Positions 9,205 to 18,094 of a stretch of 64,000 bases of DNA are shown piece after piece. The notes below the pieces were generated by a model. That model was not told the DNA's origin. It saw only the letters and a program-made list of their open reading frames with translations, and did not search any database. How positions within the stretch are numbered: the stretch's first letter is position 1; every line of letters starts with the position of its first letter. Where the stretch lies: positions 248,001-312,000 of the forward strand of contig NZ_JACHHP010000001.1 in assembly GCF_014202825.1 (NCBI RefSeq). The letters run 5' to 3'. Source of the DNA: Chiayiivirga flava. GTDB lineage: Bacteria > Pseudomonadota > Gammaproteobacteria > Xanthomonadales > Xanthomonadaceae. The translations under genes were made by a program, and so were the position numbers.

Positions 9205-11520
9205 GTGCTGGCTTTCCTCGTCGTGCTCGCAGCGCTCGCGGTCCCGTTCGCACTCGATCGCCTTTTCCCGCTACCACTGCCCGACACCGCGCGCGATGCC
9301 GCCACCGTGGTCGTGGCACGCGACGGCACCCCGCTGCGCGCCTTCGCCGACGCGGACGGCGTGTGGCGCTACCCCGTCTCCATCGACGATGTTTCGCCGC
9401 TCTACATCGAAGCGGTCACAGGCTACGAGGACCGCTGGTTCTGGCGGCACGGCGGCGTGAACCCGTTCGCCTTCGCGCGTGCCGCGCTGCAGGCGCTGTG
9501 GCACGGCGAGCTGGTGTCCGGGGGTTCGACGCTGACGATGCAGGTGGCGCGCCTGATCGAACCGATTCCGCATTCGGGGATCGGCAAGTTGCGCCAGATC
9601 GTTCGGGCGACACAGCTCGAATGGCATCTGTCCAAGCGCGAGATCCTCACGCTGTACCTCAACTACGCGCCGTTCGGCGGCACCCTGCAGGGCGTGCAGG
9701 CCGCGAGCTACGGCTACCTCGGCAAACCCGCCGCGCAGCTCTCGCATGCGGAGGCCGCACTGCTCGCGGTGCTGCCGCAGGCGCCGAGCCGGCTGCGGCC
9801 AGACCGCCACGCCACCGCTGCGCAGGCCGCGCGCGACAAGGTGCTGCGCCGCCTCGGTGCGCAACGGACCTGGCCGCAGATGGTCGTCGACGATGCGCTG
9901 GTCGAGCAGGTGGCCGCGCGCCAGCTGCAGCCGCCGCTGCGCGCGGCGCTGCTGGCCCAGCGCCTGCGCAGCGAATTCCCGATTGAACGCCGCATCGAAA
10001 GTACGCTCGATGCCGACCTGCAGCGTCGCCTCGAAGTCCGCGTCTCGGACTGGGTCGGCCGCCTGCCGCCGCGCACCTCGGCCGCGGTGCTCGTGGCCGA
10101 CACGCGCACGATGCAGGTGCGCGCCTACGTCGGCGCCGCGAAATTCGGCGAGGCGGACAGTTTCGGCCACATCGACATGGTGGCCGCGCGCCGCTCGCCC
10201 GGGTCCACGCTCAAGCCCTTTCTCTACGGTCTCGCGCTCGACGCCGGCCTGATCCATTCCGAAAGTCTGCTGATCGACGCGCCGCAGGACTTCGACGGCT
10301 ACCGCCCCGGCAACTTCGACAGCCGCTTTCGCGGCCCGGTCGGCGCGGCCGAGGCGCTGCAGCAATCGCTCAACGTGCCGGCGGTGGCGCTGCTCGACGC
10401 GCTCGGGCCGCAGACGTTCGCCGCGCGTTTGGCGCACGCGGGCCTGCCGTTGCGCCTGCCGCGCGGCGCGGAACCGAACCTGTCGATGATCCTCGGCGGC
10501 ACCGAGGCGCGGCTCGAAGATATCGTCGGCGCCTACGCGGCCTTGCAACGCGACGGCCTCGCGGCCGCGCCGCGATTGCGCGTCGACGCACCGCTGCGCG
10601 AACGCCGGCTGCTGTCGCCAGGCGCGGCGTGGATCGTGCGCGAGATGCTGCAGTCCGCGCCGCGTCCGGGCGAGGCGGCGGGCCGCTTCGACACCTCGCG
10701 CCGCGCCGACCTTGCGTGGAAAACCGGCACCAGCTACGGCTTCCGCGACGCCTGGGCCATCGGCGCCTCGGGCGGCGCCATCGTCGGCGTCTGGATCGGC
10801 CGGCCGGACGGCACGCCGCTGCCCGGCCAGTACGGCGCCATCACCGCGCTGCCGCTGCTGTTTGCGATCGCCGACAGCCTGCCGCGCGAGCTGCGTGCCA
10901 CCGCGTCGCCGCGCCCGGCCACGGTCGCCGAAACCGACATCTGCTGGCCGCTCGGCCGCGCCCGCGACGCCACGCCACCCGAGCACTGCCACCGCACGCA
11001 GTCGGCCTGGACGCTCGACGGCACCGTGCCGCCGACGCTTCCGATCGCCTCCACCGGCGATGTCCCAAGCCCGGTCGCGTACCTGCGCGACACCCGCTCC
11101 GGCCAACGCGTTGCCGGCACCTGCACGCGTCCGCACGACACCGCGCTCGCCAGCATCGCGCCGTGGCCGACGCTCGCCTATCCGTGGCTCGACGGCAGCG
11201 AACGCAAACGCGCCACGCTGCCGGACCTCGCGCAGGATTGCAGCGCGCCGACCGCACCGCGCAGCGAGCTCGGCATCGCCGGCGCCACCGACGGCAGCGT
11301 GCTGCGTGCACCGTCCAACAGCAACACGCCGCCGCAGGTGTCGCTGCGCGCACTCGGCACGCGCGATGCGGTGCGCTGGCTGGTGAACGGTCGCCTGATC
11401 GGCGAAAGCGTCGGCGACGCCCCGTTCCTGGCGCAGTTCGACCAGCCCGGTCCGCAGCGCGTTCTCGCGCTCGATACGCGCGGCCGCTACGCGCAGCTCG
11501 ACCTGCGCGTGATGCCCTGA
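9205..11520 (+). CDS. pbpC: Penicillin-binding protein 1C (bifunctional glycosyltransferase/transpeptidase)
   Basis: From GTG 9205 the protein has 771 aa, almost exactly the length of E. coli PbpC, and begins with a membrane anchor (VLAFLVVLAALAVPFALD). An ATG at 9067 would add 46 residues encoded mostly by the repeat and is judged less likely. The GT51 domain shows EDRWFWRHGGVNP, GGSTLTMQVAR and LTLYLNYAPFGG. The transpeptidase domain shows STLK (Ser334), a Ser-Leu-Asn motif (QSLNVPA) and KTGTSYG. The tail matches the BiPBP C-terminal domain. It polymerises and cross-links peptidoglycan in the periplasm, and is paired with yfhM, presumably for emergency wall repair. It converges on the GGDEF gene with a 4-bp gap. 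Confidence 0.93.
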   Translation: MLAFLVVLAALAVPFALDRLFPLPLPDTARDAATVVVARDGTPLRAFADADGVWRYPVSIDDVSPLYIEAVTGYEDRWFWRHGGVNPFAFARAALQALWHGELVSGGSTLTMQVARLIEPIPHSGIGKLRQIVRATQLEWHLSKREILTLYLNYAPFGGTLQGVQAASYGYLGKPAAQLSHAEAALLAVLPQAPSRLRPDRHATAAQAARDKVLRRLGAQRTWPQMVVDDALVEQVAARQLQPPLRAALLAQRLRSEFPIERRIESTLDADLQRRLEVRVSDWVGRLPPRTSAAVLVADTRTMQVRAYVGAAKFGEADSFGHIDMVAARRSPGSTLKPFLYGLALDAGLIHSESLLIDAPQDFDGYRPGNFDSRFRGPVGAAEALQQSLNVPAVALLDALGPQTFAARLAHAGLPLRLPRGAEPNLSMILGGTEARLEDIVGAYAALQRDGLAAAPRLRVDAPLRERRLLSPGAAWIVREMLQSAPRPGEAAGRFDTSRRADLAWKTGTSYGFRDAWAIGASGGAIVGVWIGRPDGTPLPGQYGAITALPLLFAIADSLPRELRATASPRPATVAETDICWPLGRARDATPPEHCHRTQSAWTLDGTVPPTLPIASTGDVPSPVAYLRDTRSGQRVAGTCTRPHDTALASIAPWPTLAYPWLDGSERKRATLPDLAQDCSAPTAPRSELGIAGATDGSVLRAPSNSNTPPQVSLRALGTRDAVRWLVNGRLIGESVGDAPFLAQFDQPGPQRVLALDTRGRYAQLDLRVMP

Positions 11521-11524
11521 GTTC

Positions 11525-13324
11525 TCACGGCAAGGCAGGTTCGGCCGCCACCACCACGCGGTCGCGACCGCCGCTCTTGGCTTCGTACAGCGCGCGGTCG
11601 GCGCATTGCATCCACGTGGTCGCGTCGGGGCTCGCGCAGCGGTCGAGCGGTGCGACGCCGAGACTGACGCTCACGGTTTCCACGCCGCCGTCGAGGTCGA
11701 AGCGCAGGGCCCGCACCGCGTCGCGTGCGGCTTCGGCCAGCGCGCAGGCAGCATCGATGCCAAGACGCGGACACAACAGCGCGAATTCTTCGCCGCCGAG
11801 CCGGCAGACCTGTGCGCGCGTGCCGGCCACCGCACGCAGCGCCCCCGCGATGCCGACCAGCACCTGGTCGCCGAACGGATGTCCGCCGCGGTCGTTGATC
11901 GCCTTGAAGCGGTCGACGTCGACGAGGATCAGGCAATGTCCGGCCGTCGCCGCATCCGGCGTTGCGAGCACCGCGTCGATCGCCTCGAACAGCGCACGCC
12001 GGTTGTCGAGGCCGGTCAACGCGTCGCGATAGGCGTGTGCACGCAGGCCGGCGGCGACGCGCCGCTGCGAGCGCCACAGCAACAGCATCGACGCAAGCGC
12101 GACCACCAGCGCCACGCAGCCCAGCACGGCCAGCACGAGGATCAGCCGCTGGTCGCGCAGGGCCTCGGCGCGCCGCTGCGCCTCGGCGCGGCTCTGTTCC
12201 AGCGCCACGGCCTTGTGTTCGTTCTGTTGCTCCAGTTCACGGATGCGCAGCGCCTGCTCGCGCGCCACGTACCGCTGTTCCAGCATTGCGATGGTGGCGC
12301 CCTGCGCGTCGGAAATCGGCTCGGTCGAGAGCGATTCGATTTCCGCCTGCGCACGCTGCGCCAGCGCAGCGTCGCCCGCGGCCTCGGCAAGCTGCACCTG
12401 CACCGACAGCAGTTCCGCCAGCACGGTCGGCTGGTTGAGCGCGCGCGTTCCCTCGATGGCCGTCGCGACTTCGGACGCGCCCTCTTCGCCGCGTCCGAGC
12501 GCCAGCAGCGCGCGTGCCGCGACCCCCTGCGCGAAGTAGGTGCTGATCGGGTTGCCGCCGTCGCGCCCTGCCCGTTCGGCCACGCGGGCGAGCGCCAGCG
12601 CGTCGTCGCCGCGACCGACGCTGATGAGGTCGCTGGCCAGCGCCCCCGCGGCGCGGTCGGCCAGCACGCCGAGGCCGCGCGCGAGGAAGCGCTCGCGCGC
12701 CGATTGCCACAGCGGGATCGCCTCCGCGGGCCGGTCGAGCCGGCTGAGCACCACCGCTTCGAGGTATTCGGCGCGCGCGATGACGGCGCTGTCGCCGAGC
12801 GGACGCACGATGGAGGTGTAGCGCCGGCAGTGGGCCAGCGCCTGGTCCGACTTGTCGACCGCACTGAACGCCCGGCACAGTTCGGATGCCGCGGTGGCGC
12901 GCAGTTGCGGATCGTCGCTTTCCTCGATGCGGTTGGCGCCGCGCAGCGTGGTCGCAAGCCCTTCGCCGCTGTCGCCCAGGTCGATCATGCGTGCGCCGCG
13001 CAGGAAATCGGCGTAGGCCAGCGCCACCGCATCGCTGCGCGCGGCGCCGAGGCTCTGCAGCCGCAGCACCACCTCGCCGAGCGCCACGTCATCGGGCATG
13101 CCGACGGCCGCACCACCCATGTACCAGAGCAGCTGCCGCTCGCCGGCGGTGTCGTCGCCGAACACGCCCGCATCGAGTGCGGCACGGCCCTGTGCGATGC
13201 CGGCGGCGCGATCGCTGGCCGCGAGCAGGCGATAGGCCTGCAGATCGAACGGCACGGTGTCGGCCACTGCGGCCAGCGCGATCAGCCACGTGGCAGTCGC
13301 CACGCTCCACCGTGCGAACGTCAT
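11525..13324 (-). CDS. Diguanylate cyclase with periplasmic TPR-like sensor region
   Basis: The 599-aa protein begins with a signal peptide (MTFARWSVATATWLIALAAV). A long, Ala/Arg-rich, helical region of TPR type follows (about residues 30-360), then a coiled coil, one transmembrane segment (LILVLAVLGCVALVVALASM) and a C-terminal GGDEF domain. The active-site motif is GGEEF (near residue 510, RLGGEEFALL), which is active in many cyclases. The inhibitory RxxD site is absent; RAQV stands in its place, so product feedback may be missing. It is expected to make cyclic di-GMP in the cytoplasm in response to an envelope signal. This layout is common in Xanthomonadales and the ligand is unknown. Alternative upstream ATGs would spoil the signal peptide. 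Confidence 0.9.
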   Translation of the reverse strand: MTFARWSVATATWLIALAAVADTVPFDLQAYRLLAASDRAAGIAQGRAALDAGVFGDDTAGERQLLWYMGGAAVGMPDDVALGEVVLRLQSLGAARSDAVALAYADFLRGARMIDLGDSGEGLATTLRGANRIEESDDPQLRATAASELCRAFSAVDKSDQALAHCRRYTSIVRPLGDSAVIARAEYLEAVVLSRLDRPAEAIPLWQSARERFLARGLGVLADRAAGALASDLISVGRGDDALALARVAERAGRDGGNPISTYFAQGVAARALLALGRGEEGASEVATAIEGTRALNQPTVLAELLSVQVQLAEAAGDAALAQRAQAEIESLSTEPISDAQGATIAMLEQRYVAREQALRIRELEQQNEHKAVALEQSRAEAQRRAEALRDQRLILVLAVLGCVALVVALASMLLLWRSQRRVAAGLRAHAYRDALTGLDNRRALFEAIDAVLATPDAATAGHCLILVDVDRFKAINDRGGHPFGDQVLVGIAGALRAVAGTRAQVCRLGGEEFALLCPRLGIDAACALAEAARDAVRALRFDLDGGVETVSVSLGVAPLDRCASPDATTWMQCADRALYEAKSGGRDRVVVAAEPALP

Positions 13325-13420
13325 GCTGCAACCCGTGTCGCGGACCCCCATCCGCCCCTGCGGCGCAGGGTACCTCATCGCGCGGCGCGGTGAGCCCGGG
13401 GCGGCTTCGGGCAGCGGACG

Positions 13421-14500
13421 TCAGTCTTCGACGAAGCGAACGCGGCGCGTGATGCCGCAGGCCAGTTCGTAGCCGATGGTGCCGGCGGACGCGGCGATCT
13501 CCTCGATCGGCAGGCCGCGTCCCCACAGCACCACCGGGTCGCCGACGCGTGCGTCGGGCAGCGCGCGCAGATCGATCGCGAGCAAATCCATCGACACGCG
13601 ACCGACGATCGGCGCGCGCTGCCCGTTCACCAGCACCGGCGTGCCGCTCGGCGCGCTGCGCGGGTAGCCGTCGCCGTAACCGATCGCGGCGACGCCGATC
13701 GGCATGTCGTCCGGGCACGCGAACGTGCCGCCGTAGCCGACGCGTTCGCCGCGCGCCACGCGGTTGATCGCGACCAGACGCGTCGACAGCGTCATCGCCG
13801 GCTGCAGGCCCAGATCCACTCCGCTTTTGCCGTCGACCGCCGACAGGCCGTACAGCGCGCCGCCCGGTCGGATCCAGTCCGCGTGCGTCGCGGGCCAGCC
13901 GAGCACCGCGGCCGAATTGGCGAGCGAGCGTAGCCCGGGCAGGCCGTCGACGGCGTGCTCGAACGCGGCCTGCTGTTCCGGCGTGCGCGAGGATGCGAAC
14001 TCATCGGACGCGGCGAAATGCGTCATCAGCACGATCTCGTTGTCGACGTTCGGCAATGCACGCAGGCGCGCGTGCACTTCGACCGCGCGCTCGGGCGCAA
14101 ACCCCAGCCGATGCATGCCGCTGTCGAGCTTGAGCCACACGCGCAGCGGCGGCAGCGCATCGCGTTCGGCGGCAAGCATGTCGAGCTGGCTGTCGTGATG
14201 GACCACCGTTTCGACCGCGAGCCGGCGCAGCGCCGGCAGGTCGGCCGGCTCGTCGAAACCCGACAGCAGCACGATGCGCTGGCTCAGGCCGGCCGCGCGC
14301 AGGCGCTCGGCATCGGCCAGCGCCGCCACGCCAAAACCGTCCGCGCCTTCGAGCGCATGCGCGACGCGCTCGAGCCCGTGGCCGTAACCGTCCGCTTTCA
14401 CCACCGCGAGCACGCGGCTCGCGGGTGCACGCCGGCGCACGACGCCCAGGTTGTGGCGCAACGCATCGATGTGGATGGTCGCGCTGGCGGCGCGACTCAT
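13421..14500 (-). CDS. alr: Alanine racemase
   Basis: This 359-aa PLP enzyme interconverts L- and D-alanine for peptidoglycan. The PLP lysine lies in VVKADGYGHG (Lys35), and the second catalytic base, a tyrosine, lies in ERVGYGGTF. The substrate and cofactor segments GSGM-like LDSGMHRLGF and GYGDGYPR are also present. The ATG overlaps the dnaB stop codon by 4 nt (ATGA), so the two genes are translationally coupled. The dnaB-alr order is conserved in gammaproteobacteria. Confidence 0.96.
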   Translation of the reverse strand: MSRAASATIHIDALRHNLGVVRRRAPASRVLAVVKADGYGHGLERVAHALEGADGFGVAALADAERLRAAGLSQRIVLLSGFDEPADLPALRRLAVETVVHHDSQLDMLAAERDALPPLRVWLKLDSGMHRLGFAPERAVEVHARLRALPNVDNEIVLMTHFAASDEFASSRTPEQQAAFEHAVDGLPGLRSLANSAAVLGWPATHADWIRPGGALYGLSAVDGKSGVDLGLQPAMTLSTRLVAINRVARGERVGYGGTFACPDDMPIGVAAIGYGDGYPRSAPSGTPVLVNGQRAPIVGRVSMDLLAIDLRALPDARVGDPVVLWGRGLPIEEIAASAGTIGYELACGITRRVRFVED

Positions 14501-15906
14501 TCGAACGATCCGCTGTAGGCCTCGGACGCGAAGTTGTCGAAGCGCGTGTACTGGCCGTGGAAGGCGAGTTTCACCATGCCCGTGGGGCCGTTGCGGTGCT
14601 TGCCGATGATGACCTCGGCCAGGCCCTTGTCGGCCGAATCGGGGTTGTAGTACTCGTCGCGGTAGATGAACAGGATGATGTCGGCGTCCTGCTCGATGGC
14701 CCCCGATTCGCGCAGGTCGGCCATCACCGGGCGCTTGTCGGTGCGGCTTTCGAGGCCGCGGTTGAGCTGCGAGAGTGCGATCACCGGAATGTTGAGCTCC
14801 TTCGCCAGGGCCTTGAGCGAGCGCGAGATCTCGGAGATTTCCGTGGCGCGGTTCTCCTTGTTGCCCGGCACCTGCATCAGCTGCAGGTAGTCGATGACGA
14901 TGAGCCCGAGCCCGTGCTCGCGCGCGAGACGACGCGCGCGCGAGCGCAGCTCCGTGGGCGAGAGCGCGGGCGTGTCGTCGATGAAGATCTTGGCCTCGGC
15001 CAGCAGCGTGATCGCATGGCTGACCTTGCTCCAGTCCTCGTCCTCGAGCTGGCCGGTGCGCAGGTTCTGCTGGTTGACGCGGCCGAGCGAGGAAATCAGG
15101 CGGAACGCCAGCTGCGAGGCCGACATTTCCATCGAGAACACCGCGACCGGCTTCTTGGTCTTGATCGCCGCGTACTCGCCCATGTTGAGCGCGAGCGAGG
15201 TCTTGCCCATGGCCGGACGCGCGGCGAGGATGATGAGGTCGGACGGCTGCAGGCCGGCGGTGATCTTGTCGAAATCGAGGAAGCCGGTCGGCAGCCCGGT
15301 GATCGCGCCCTTGTTCTCGTAGCGCTCCTGCAGGATGCGGAAGGCATCCTTCACCGCGCTGCGCATCGCGACGAACCCCTGCCGCCCGCGCATGCCGGCC
15401 TCGGCGATGTGGAACACCGACTGCTCGGCCACCTCCAGCACCTCGCGGCTGCTGCGGCCCTCCGGGTTGAAGGCGTCGTTGGCGATGTTGGTGCCCACGT
15501 CGATGAGCTGCCGGAGGATCGATTTCTCGCGCACGATCTCGGCATACGCGGCGATGTTGGCCGCGCTCGGCGTGGTGCTGGCGAGCTCGATCACGTACGC
15601 GCTGCCGCCCACCTGCTCGGCCAGGTTCTGCGACTCGAACCACTCGCCCAGTGTGATCGCATCGCACGCCTTGCTCTGCTCGGCGAGCTGACCGATGGCG
15701 CGGAAGATCAGCTGGTGGTCGCGCCGGTAGAAATCTTCCTCGGTGATCTTGTCGGCGATCCTGTCCCACGATTCGGTCGACAGCATGAGGCCGCCGAGCA
15801 CGGCCTGCTCGGCCTCGATGGAATGCGGCGGGATGCGCAGCGCATCGACGCGCGCATCGGGACGCTCGGAACGGTCGGGTTTGCGCCCGGGGAAGACGAC
15901 GGCCAT
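14497..15906 (-). CDS. dnaB: Replicative DNA helicase
   Basis: The protein has 469 aa from ATG 15906 (MAVVFPGRKPDRSERPDARV), the normal DnaB length. The N-terminal domain opens with PPHSIEAEQAVLGGLM. The RecA-like domain carries Walker A (ARPAMGKTS, about residue 230), FSMEMS, the Walker B region GLIVIDYLQLM, and the arginine-finger area near SQLNRGLE. The ring-shaped hexamer unwinds DNA at the replication fork. Upstream in-frame ATGs at 15948 and 16014 give non-homologous extensions; the farther one would lie beyond the DnaA boxes. It is followed by alr with overlapping codons. Two inverted DnaA boxes lie 65-97 bp upstream of the start. Confidence 0.96.
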   Translation of the reverse strand: MAVVFPGRKPDRSERPDARVDALRIPPHSIEAEQAVLGGLMLSTESWDRIADKITEEDFYRRDHQLIFRAIGQLAEQSKACDAITLGEWFESQNLAEQVGGSAYVIELASTTPSAANIAAYAEIVREKSILRQLIDVGTNIANDAFNPEGRSSREVLEVAEQSVFHIAEAGMRGRQGFVAMRSAVKDAFRILQERYENKGAITGLPTGFLDFDKITAGLQPSDLIILAARPAMGKTSLALNMGEYAAIKTKKPVAVFSMEMSASQLAFRLISSLGRVNQQNLRTGQLEDEDWSKVSHAITLLAEAKIFIDDTPALSPTELRSRARRLAREHGLGLIVIDYLQLMQVPGNKENRATEISEISRSLKALAKELNIPVIALSQLNRGLESRTDKRPVMADLRESGAIEQDADIILFIYRDEYYNPDSADKGLAEVIIGKHRNGPTGMVKLAFHGQYTRFDNFASEAYSGSFE

Positions 15907-15970
15907 GGGATTTCGATCGGGAACTGTGGCGGTGAGTCGCGGGATCATACGGGGCCTCGGCACGGAGACG

Positions 15971-16003
15971 TTATGCACAGGTCTGTGACCAACCTGTGGA
16001 TAA
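15971..16003. promoter_or_regulatory. Two inverted DnaA boxes upstream of dnaB
   Basis: TTATGCACA at 15971-15979 (plus strand) and TTATCCACA at 15995-16003 (minus strand) both fit the DnaA-box consensus TTATNCACA; the second matches the strongest form. They face each other within an 11-of-12 inverted repeat (TTATGCACAGGT / ACCTGTGGATAA) with a 9-nt spacer, in the dnaB upstream region. The position suggests control of dnaB transcription by DnaA. It is not a replication origin by itself: there are only two boxes and no AT-rich unwinding element. Confidence 0.65.
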
Positions 16004-16129
16004 CGCGTGTGCATCTCAGCAGCCGCGACGGGCGCCGCACCGACGCAATGAGGCGATTCGGGGGCGGTGCCCGCCTTGGCCTGCTGTTGCGGCGTGCCGC
16101 GCTCCCGTCGCGGGGAAGTTCGACGGGCT

Positions 16130-16164
16130 CGAAACGACGACGGGCGCCCTGCGGCGCCCGTCGT
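16130..16164 (-). terminator. Intrinsic terminator after rplI
   Basis: A perfect 12-bp hairpin (ACGACGGGCGCC, loop CTGC on the plus strand, 16137-16164) starts 32 nt after the rplI stop. On the minus strand it is followed by CGTTTCG, a weak T-rich tail. It would end the rpsF-rpsR-rplI transcript before dnaB. Confidence 0.7.
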
Positions 16165-16195
16165 TCGACACTGTCGCGTGCAGAATCCTGGCCGA

Positions 16196-16645
16196 TCAGG
16201 CTTCCGGTTCGACGATCACCTTGACCTTGGTCTCGACGTCGGCGTGCAGGTGCAGCAGCACTTCGAATTCGCCGGTGCGGCGCAGGGCGCCTTCGCCCAT
16301 GATGACTTCGGACTTGTTCAGCGGCAGGCCGGCAGCGGTGAAGGCCTCGGCGATATCGCGCGGGCCGACCGAACCGTACAGCTTGCCTTCGGTGGAGGCG
16401 TTGGCCTTGATCGTCACCGAGGCATCGGCGAAACGGGCGCGGCGGCCGTCGGCATCCGACAGCAGCGCGGCGGCCTTGGCCTCGTATTCGGCGCGGCGGG
16501 CTTCGAACTGCTCCACGTTGGCAGCGGTGGCCGGCACGGCCTTGCCCTGCGGCACGAGGAAGTTGCGGCCGTAGCCGGGCTTCACGTTGACCTTGTCGCC
16601 GAGGCTGCCGAGGTTGGTGACTTTCTGCAGGAGGATCAGTTGCAT
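16196..16645 (-). CDS. rplI: 50S ribosomal protein L9
   Basis: The protein is 149 aa, the standard size. The N-terminal rRNA-binding domain begins [17 protein letters not shown] and contains the family signature [14 protein letters not shown] long connecting helix ([15 protein letters not shown]) leads to the C-terminal domain ending VIVEPEA. It is the third gene of the rpsF-rpsR-rplI unit. A hairpin with a T tract separates it from rpsR. Confidence 0.97.
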   Translation of the reverse strand: MQLILLQKVTNLGSLGDKVNVKPGYGRNFLVPQGKAVPATAANVEQFEARRAEYEAKAAALLSDADGRRARFADASVTIKANASTEGKLYGSVGPRDIAEAFTAAGLPLNKSEVIMGEGALRRTGEFEVLLHLHADVETKVKVIVEPEA

Positions 16646-16719
16646 GGGTTGACTCCGGGTTCGTTAGCGTCCGGCCGGTGGGAATACCGGCGCGACCGCA
16701 ACTCGTGGCTGTCCGAACG

Positions 16720-16753
16720 GACGAAAAACGATGTGCCGCAGCGGCGGCACATC
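16720..16753 (-). terminator. Intrinsic terminator/attenuator between rpsR and rplI
   Basis: On the minus strand a 10-bp hairpin (GATGTGCCGC / GCGGCACATC, 16730-16753) is followed directly by GTTTTTCGTC. This is a good rho-independent terminator sitting inside a ribosomal operon, in the 160-bp gap before rplI. It may lower L9 synthesis relative to S6 and S18, or mark a processing site. Confidence 0.7.
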
Positions 16754-16805
16754 GGAGGAAAACATCTTCCGGCGCCGGCTCCGCGGCTAAGCGCGGAGCG
16801 GCAGA

Positions 16806-17033
16806 TCAGAAGTGGCTGTCGCAGTACGGCAGCAGCGCGAGGAAGCGGGCGCGCTTGACGGCGGCCTGCAGCTGGCGCTGGTAGCGCGACTTCGTGCCCG
16901 TGATGCGGCTCGGGACGATCTTGCCGGTTTCGGTGATGTACTGGCGCAGGGTGGCGAGATCCTTGTAGTCGATCTCGACCACGCCCTCGGCGGTGAACTT
17001 GCAGAACTTGCGGCGGCGGAAGAACTTGGACAT
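16806..17033 (-). CDS. rpsR: 30S ribosomal protein S18
   Basis: The protein is 75 aa, the standard size, with the family pattern [28 protein letters not shown] and the signature [15 protein letters not shown]. It binds S6 on the 30S platform. It lies 26 bp downstream of rpsF, and a terminator-like hairpin follows before rplI. Confidence 0.98.
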   Translation of the reverse strand: MSKFFRRRKFCKFTAEGVVEIDYKDLATLRQYITETGKIVPSRITGTKSRYQRQLQAAVKRARFLALLPYCDSHF

Positions 17034-17059
17034 GGGTGTGCTCCGAAAGGGTCGAGGGC

Positions 17060-17467
17060 TCAGGCGGCTTCGTCGGCGGTGGCTTCGACGGCGGGGGCGT
17101 TGCTGCCACCTTCGTCGTCGTCGCGGCGACGGCGTTCGGGCTTCTCGTCCTTGGTCTTCATGATCAGCGACTGCTCGGTGACGGCTTCGTCACGCGCGAT
17201 CACGAGGTGGCGCAGCACGGCGTCGTTGAAACGGAAGCCGGAGACCAGTTCTTCGAGCACGGTCTTGGAGCACTCGATGTTGAGCATCACGTAGTGCGCC
17301 TTGACCAGATTCTCGATCGGATACGCAAGCTGGCGGCGGCCCCAGTCTTCCAGACGGTGGATCTTGCCGTTGTCGCCCTCGATCAGCGTCTTGTAACGCT
17401 CGATCATGTTGGGCACCTGCTCGCTCTGGTCCGGGTGGACCAGGAACACGATTTCATAGTGACGCAT
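17060..17467 (-). CDS. rpsF: 30S ribosomal protein S6
   Basis: The protein is 135 aa from ATG 17467, with AAGGA 7 nt upstream; earlier in-frame ATGs lie in the leader and are rejected. It begins [19 protein letters not shown] and contains [18 protein letters not shown], as in all S6 proteins. The C-terminal tail is charged and acidic (RRRDDDEGG onward), like the E. coli protein that receives glutamate additions. S6 pairs with S18, encoded next. A good promoter (TTGCGC-17 bp-TACACT) lies about 117 bp upstream. Confidence 0.97.
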   Translation of the reverse strand: MRHYEIVFLVHPDQSEQVPNMIERYKTLIEGDNGKIHRLEDWGRRQLAYPIENLVKAHYVMLNIECSKTVLEELVSGFRFNDAVLRHLVIARDEAVTEQSLIMKTKDEKPERRRRDDDEGGSNAPAVEATADEAA

Positions 17468-17583
17468 GGATGATTCCTTGTGGATGACGGACGGCACGCA
17501 GGCCGTCGCGCAGCCTCCCGCGATGGCAAGGGCGCCAGCGGTGAGGCAAGGGGTCCCGACCGGATATCGGTCGAGAGCCGGCA

Positions 17584-17612
17584 AGTGTAGTCGGATCAGT
17601 GGCCTGGCGCAA
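17584..17612 (-). promoter_or_regulatory. Predicted sigma-70 promoter for rpsF-rpsR-rplI
   Basis: On the minus strand TTGCGC (17607-17612) and TACACT (17584-17589) are separated by exactly 17 bp, leaving a leader of about 110 nt before the rpsF ATG. The leader is long enough for S6/S18 feedback control, though no conserved structure was identified. Confidence 0.55.
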
Positions 17613-17737
17613 TCGGGCGCGACGGTGCCGGGGTCGGCCTCGGGTCGCACGCCGCCTGCCCGCTGCAAGGAGGACTACGGTCGCAGGGTTCGACGCTGCG
17701 GCGAGGCTGTCGCGGGATCGAGCGCAGAGTCGCCGAC

Positions 17738-18082
17738 TCAGCCCGGCAGCGGCTTGTCCACCGTGGTGAAGCTCTCGCCGCAGCCGCAGGCCGCGGCGGC
17801 GTTCGGGTTGTCGAACACGAATTCCTGATTCAGGCCCTTGCGCACGAAATCGATCTGCGTGCCGTCGACCAGCGGCAGGCTTTGCGGATTCACGAGCACG
17901 GCGATGCCGTCCTGCTCGAATACGGTGTCGTCCGGATGCTTGATGTTGGCGACATCGATTTCGTAACCCCAGCCGGAGCAGCCGGTCTTCCTGACGCCGA
18001 AACGCAGGCCCACGCTGGCGGGGCTGGCCGCGAGGAAGCGGCGCGCGCGGTCGAGGGCGGTGGGGGTCAGACGAATGGCCAT
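17738..18082 (-). CDS. iscA: IscA-type iron-sulfur cluster assembly protein
   Basis: The 114-aa A-type carrier holds and delivers Fe-S clusters. The three ligand cysteines are all present: GCSGWGY near residue 39 and CGCGESF near residue 103. The spacing and the phrase LPLVDGTQIDFVRKGLNQEF match IscA more closely than ErpA or SufA, but the subtype is inferred and no isc genes are adjacent. The start MAIRLTPTALD is the family N-terminus. A TATACT box lies just 7 nt from the ATG, so the mRNA may be leaderless. rpsF lies downstream on the same strand after 270 bp. Confidence 0.85.
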   Translation of the reverse strand: MAIRLTPTALDRARRFLAASPASVGLRFGVRKTGCSGWGYEIDVANIKHPDDTVFEQDGIAVLVNPQSLPLVDGTQIDFVRKGLNQEFVFDNPNAAAACGCGESFTTVDKPLPG

Positions 18083-18088
18083 ACTCGA

Positions 18089-18094
18089 AGTATA
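18089..18094 (-). promoter_or_regulatory. -10 element at iscA, implying a leaderless transcript
   Basis: The minus strand carries TATACT ending 7 nt before the A of the iscA ATG, so transcription would start at or next to the start codon. No Shine-Dalgarno is visible, which agrees. A clear -35 box was not found, so confidence is low. Confidence 0.35.

Noticed and set aside
15971-16003. Chromosomal or plasmid origin suggested by the DnaA boxes
   Set aside because: Only two boxes, no AT-rich region or iterons, and no dnaA/dnaN neighbours; control of dnaB is the better explanation.
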